NCBI GenBank assembly: GCA_013360535.1
Contig: JABWBL010000098.1
Span: 1 to 9,281, forward strand
Reading direction: 5' to 3'
Origin: Planctomycetaceae bacterium
GTDB taxonomy: Bacteria; Planctomycetota; UBA1135; GCA-002686595
Length of the DNA: 9,281 nt
The notes under the pieces were generated by a model. It saw only the letters and a program-made list of their open reading frames with translations, ran no database searches and was not told the origin of the DNA. Shown here in pieces: positions 6,860 to 9,281 of the stretch. How positions within the stretch are numbered: the first letter of the stretch is position 1; each line of letters starts with the position of its first letter. Both the position numbers and the translations under genes were made by a program.

Positions 6860-8989
6860 ATGGCCTTACTGCCCCTCTTCCTCGCCCTGCAGGAAACCGG
6901 CACCGAACCCGCCGCTCCCAAGTCGTCGCAGGCGAGCGTGTCCCAGACCTTCGTCACCGCCCCGCGCGCGAGCCGCACGGCGACGACTTCCGGGATGGCG
7001 CAGCAAGTGATCACCGCCGAAGAGCTGAAGGCCACCGGCGAGCGCTCCCTGCCGCGCGCGATCGCGAAGGCGAGCGGTGTCTTCGTGCAGGAGACCAACC
7101 TCGGCGGCGGCGCGCCGATCCTCCGCGGCCTGATCGGCAACCAGGTCCTGATCGTCGTCGACGGCGTGCGCCTGAACGACGGCGCGACGCGCGGCGGCCC
7201 GAACCAGTCGCTCAACGGCATCGACCCGACCAACGTCGAGCGCGTCGAGATCGTGCGCGGCCCGACCGGCGTGCTGTACGGCTCGGACGCGCTCGGCGGC
7301 ACGATCCTGATCTGGACCAAGTCGCGGGCGGCCGCGGCGCGCGAAGGGCTCAGCGACCAGGACCAGCGCCTGCGCGCGGTCGCGGGCGTCGACGCCAACA
7401 CCGCGGTCGAGGGCGCGCGCGAGTTCGGCTCGCTCTCCTACGGCTTCGAGAACGACGGCGTGCTGCTCGGCGGTTCGTTCCAGGACTGGCAGAAGCTGCG
7501 CTCGGGCGACGGCGACGTCGAGAACACGGGCTACCACGGGCAGTCGTGGTACGGATCGTGGGAGCACCGCCTGTCGGACACGGGCTACCTGCGCCTGTCG
7601 GCCATGCGCACGCGCGACTTCGGCATCCCGCGCTCCGACCGCATGAACGTCGGCTTCCAGCAGACGCAGCCCTCCGACGCCGAGAACTTCTTCACGCTGC
7701 AGGATCGCGAGCGCTACCTGCTCGCCTGGAACGAGAAGAGCACCGGCTTCTCCGACGACATGCAGGTGCGCCTTTCGCTGCGCGAGTACAACGAGAACCG
7801 CCAGATCCGCTCGCGCGGCTCGAGCACGCGCCGCCTCGAGACGGACAACGTCGAGACCGGCGGCATCGGCGCCGACTGGCGCAAGGCGATCGGCGACACG
7901 CACCTCGTGACCTGGGGCTTCGACCTCGACTACGACGACGTCGATTCCAAGCGCACCAACGTCAACATCAACACCAACGTCGCGACCAGCGCGCTCGGCA
8001 ACTTCGCGCCGAACTCGACCTACCTGTACAGCGGCGTCTTCCTGCGCGACGAGATCTACGCCTTCGAGGCCTTCGACCTCACCGCGGGCCTGCGCTACTC
8101 CTACTTCGAGTTCGGCTTCGACGACACGACGACCGGTGACGACGTCGACGGCGACTTCGACGCGCTCACGGGCTCGCTGCAGGCTGCACGCGACCTCGCC
8201 GAGGGCGTGCGCGTCACCGCGACGCTGGCGCAGGCCTTCCGCGCGCCGAACCTTTCGGAGCTCGCGCGCAGCGCCTCGTTCAACGGCGGCACCGAGCTCG
8301 CCAACCCCAACCTCGACCCCGAGGAGTCGCTGTATCAGGAGCTCGCGCTCGACATGACGCGCGAGCAGTGGAGCTGGTCGCTCGCGCTCTACCACAACGA
8401 GATCAGCGACGTGATGGGGCGGCGCCTGGTGAGCGACCCGACGCCGGGGGGGCCGATCGGCGACGAGACCTACATCCGCGAGAACGCCGGCGATCTCGAG
8501 CTCTTCGGCCTCGAGACGCGCTATCGCCGCAAGCTCGGCGGCCCGCAGTCGCCCTACGCGATCCAGACCTACCTCGAATACACCTACGGCAAGCAGTACG
8601 ACGACTTCGTCGACACGATCAACGGCGGGAAGCCCTTCGACGACAAGCCCGCGAGCAAGATCCCGCCGCTGCACGGCAGCCTCGCGCTGATGTACGAGCC
8701 CGCGCAGCCCAAGGGCTGGTTCGGCTGGGCGAGCGCCTCGTTCCACTTTGCGACTTCCCAGAACAAGCTCTCGCCCGCCGACCTCGGCGACCCGCGCATC
8801 GATCCCAACGGCACCAACGGCTGGACGCGTGTCGACCTCGACGCCGGCGGGCCAGTCGGTGATCCCTCGAGCGGCACGACCTGGAACCTCGGCCTGCACA
8901 ACCTGTTCGACGAGGACTACCGCGTCCACGGCTCGGGCATCGATGCGCAGGGGCTGGGGCTGGTGTTTGGCGTGCAGATGAGCCTCTGA
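6860..8989 (+). CDS. TonB-dependent outer-membrane receptor
   Basis: A 709-residue FepA/CirA-like TonB-dependent receptor that would import a scarce ligand (iron chelate, cobalamin, heme or carbohydrate) across the outer membrane using TonB-ExbBD energy. A TonB-box-like SQTFVTAPR lies at about 28-36. The plug spans about 45-155, with QQVITAEELKATG, PILRGLIGNQVLIVVDGVRL, NVERVEIVRGPTGVLYGSDA and LGGTILIWTKS. The barrel follows to the end, with the family motifs QAFRAPNLSEL and NPNLDPEESLYQE and the closing strands WNLGLHNLFDEDYRVHGSG and GLVFGVQMSL. Length is normal. The first 11 residues (MALLPLFLALQ) are the only export-signal candidate and lack the usual basic n-region. ATG 6860 is nevertheless the first ATG, GTG or TTG after an in-frame stop at 6752-6754. 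The last residue is Leu, not the common aromatic. Ligand cannot be assigned; no TonB, ExbBD or SusD gene is nearby. Confidence 0.93.
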   Translation: MALLPLFLALQETGTEPAAPKSSQASVSQTFVTAPRASRTATTSGMAQQVITAEELKATGERSLPRAIAKASGVFVQETNLGGGAPILRGLIGNQVLIVVDGVRLNDGATRGGPNQSLNGIDPTNVERVEIVRGPTGVLYGSDALGGTILIWTKSRAAAAREGLSDQDQRLRAVAGVDANTAVEGAREFGSLSYGFENDGVLLGGSFQDWQKLRSGDGDVENTGYHGQSWYGSWEHRLSDTGYLRLSAMRTRDFGIPRSDRMNVGFQQTQPSDAENFFTLQDRERYLLAWNEKSTGFSDDMQVRLSLREYNENRQIRSRGSSTRRLETDNVETGGIGADWRKAIGDTHLVTWGFDLDYDDVDSKRTNVNINTNVATSALGNFAPNSTYLYSGVFLRDEIYAFEAFDLTAGLRYSYFEFGFDDTTTGDDVDGDFDALTGSLQAARDLAEGVRVTATLAQAFRAPNLSELARSASFNGGTELANPNLDPEESLYQELALDMTREQWSWSLALYHNEISDVMGRRLVSDPTPGGPIGDETYIRENAGDLELFGLETRYRRKLGGPQSPYAIQTYLEYTYGKQYDDFVDTINGGKPFDDKPASKIPPLHGSLALMYEPAQPKGWFGWASASFHFATSQNKLSPADLGDPRIDPNGTNGWTRVDLDAGGPVGDPSSGTTWNLGLHNLFDEDYRVHGSGIDAQGLGLVFGVQMSL

Positions 8990-9024
8990 GAGCTCGTGCA
9001 GGAATGAGGAAACGAGCTCTCAGA
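8985..9024 (+). terminator. 13-bp inverted repeat at the end of the receptor gene
   Basis: TCTGAGAGCTCGT (8985-8997) and ACGAGCTCTCAGA (9012-9024) are perfect reverse complements around a 14-base loop. The left arm contains the receptor's stop codon (8987-8989). There is no T-run directly after it. A terminator or 3'-end stabiliser is likely, but a protein-binding palindrome is possible because GAGCTC is itself symmetric. Confidence 0.5.
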
Positions 9025-9061
9025 ATGCTGATTTCGCCGTCGCCTGGCGGCGCCGGACGTC

Positions 9062-9087
9062 GAGGCCGTGAGTTCCTTCACGGTCTC
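9062..9087 (+). terminator. Second hairpin downstream of the receptor, possible terminator
   Basis: GAGGCCGTGA (9062-9071) pairs with TCACGGTCTC (9078-9087) over ten positions including one G-U, with a six-base loop. A T-rich TCTTTT lies at 9102-9107, 14 bases later, which is too far for a standard intrinsic terminator. With the hairpin at 8985-9024 it may form a tandem 3' end. Confidence 0.35.
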
Positions 9088-9151
9088 TGAGGCGCCTGCG
9101 GTCTTTTCCCCAGCGACCTTGCCCACCCCGGGAAGGTCCGCCCGAGCTAGC

Positions 9152-9281
9152 ATGGCGCACGTCGTGAGACGCGAGATCGCACTCAAGGCCACCACGGGCC
9201 CGGCGCCGGCGGGCGGCTCCGCCGGAGTCGGCGCGGGCTCGTCGTCCGGCTTCTCGTGGAGCTTCGTCGCGAGCCTCGGCC
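9152..9281 (+). CDS. N-terminal fragment of an unrecognised protein, runs off the window
   Basis: ATG 9152 opens 43 codons without a stop up to the window end. The peptide begins MAHVVRREIALKATTG, passes through a glycine/serine/alanine-rich linker and reaches SGFSWSFVASLG, which might lead into a hydrophobic segment. Codon use (G/C at third positions) resembles the neighbouring genes. TAGCAT (9148-9153) overlaps the ATG; if it is a -10 box, the GTG at 9164 would be the better, leaderless start. No family can be assigned from this fragment. Confidence 0.45.
   Translation, partial: MAHVVRREIALKATTGPAPAGGSAGVGAGSSSGFSWSFVASLG

Noticed and set aside
6442..7401. Minus-strand frame of 319 residues containing LNPRHPPWQGGALPLSYA
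   Set aside because: This peptide is the antisense translation of tRNA-Gly, a common spurious annotation; the rest lies antisense to the TonB receptor.
6866..8929. 687-residue minus-strand frame opposite the TonB receptor
   Set aside because: Valine, alanine and arginine-rich low-complexity antisense product caused by GC codon bias; the plus strand has clear plug and barrel motifs.
3581..8989. Sulfatase, TIM-barrel protein and TonB receptor as one polysaccharide-utilisation locus
   Set aside because: Strands alternate, a tRNA gene and long gaps intervene, and SusD, glycoside hydrolase and sulfatase-maturing genes are absent from the window.

Overview
The window is GC-rich, with strong G/C preference at third codon positions, three GTG starts among five complete genes, and almost no Shine-Dalgarno sequences. 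It carries an outer-membrane TonB-dependent receptor, a lipoprotein sulfatase and a secreted protein with carboxypeptidase-regulatory-like beta domains. This suggests a Gram-negative-type, environmental, high-GC bacterium. A planctomycete-like lineage fits best (sulfatase, short orphan TIM-barrel gene, eukaryote-like adenylosuccinate lyase), but that is inference from gene content; other high-GC phyla are not excluded.

Layout. The C-terminal end of a hydrophobic protein (2-106, +) is followed after 7 bases by a complete adenylosuccinate lyase (114-1553, +) of the type found in animals. A GC hairpin and a weak promoter-like element separate it from a secreted 652-residue protein of unknown function (1619-3577, +). 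This converges on a sulfatase (3581-5131, -), with only three bases between the stop codons. A 346-base non-coding stretch containing a C(UUCG)G hairpin separates the sulfatase from a divergent sugar-phosphate-isomerase-like TIM-barrel protein (5478-6398, +). Next come a promoter and tRNA-Gly(GCC) with encoded CCA (6496-6570, +), about 290 bases without a convincing gene, and a 709-residue TonB-dependent receptor (6860-8989, +). A 13-bp inverted repeat starts at the receptor's stop codon, and the window ends in the first 43 codons of an unrecognised gene (9152-9281, +).

How the genes fit together. Purine synthesis (adenylosuccinate lyase) and glycine decoding (tRNA) are housekeeping. The sulfatase, TIM-barrel protein and TonB receptor could each belong to use of sulfated or other carbohydrates and nutrient uptake, but nothing here ties them into one operon: strands alternate, gaps are large, and no SusD, glycoside hydrolase, sulfatase-maturing enzyme, TonB or ExbBD gene is visible. 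I see no CRISPR, phage, insertion sequence or defence module, and no clear sign of a new multi-gene system. The less explained items are the secreted multidomain protein, the hairpins, and a recurring CTAG/TAnnnT element close to gene starts that may indicate leaderless transcripts.
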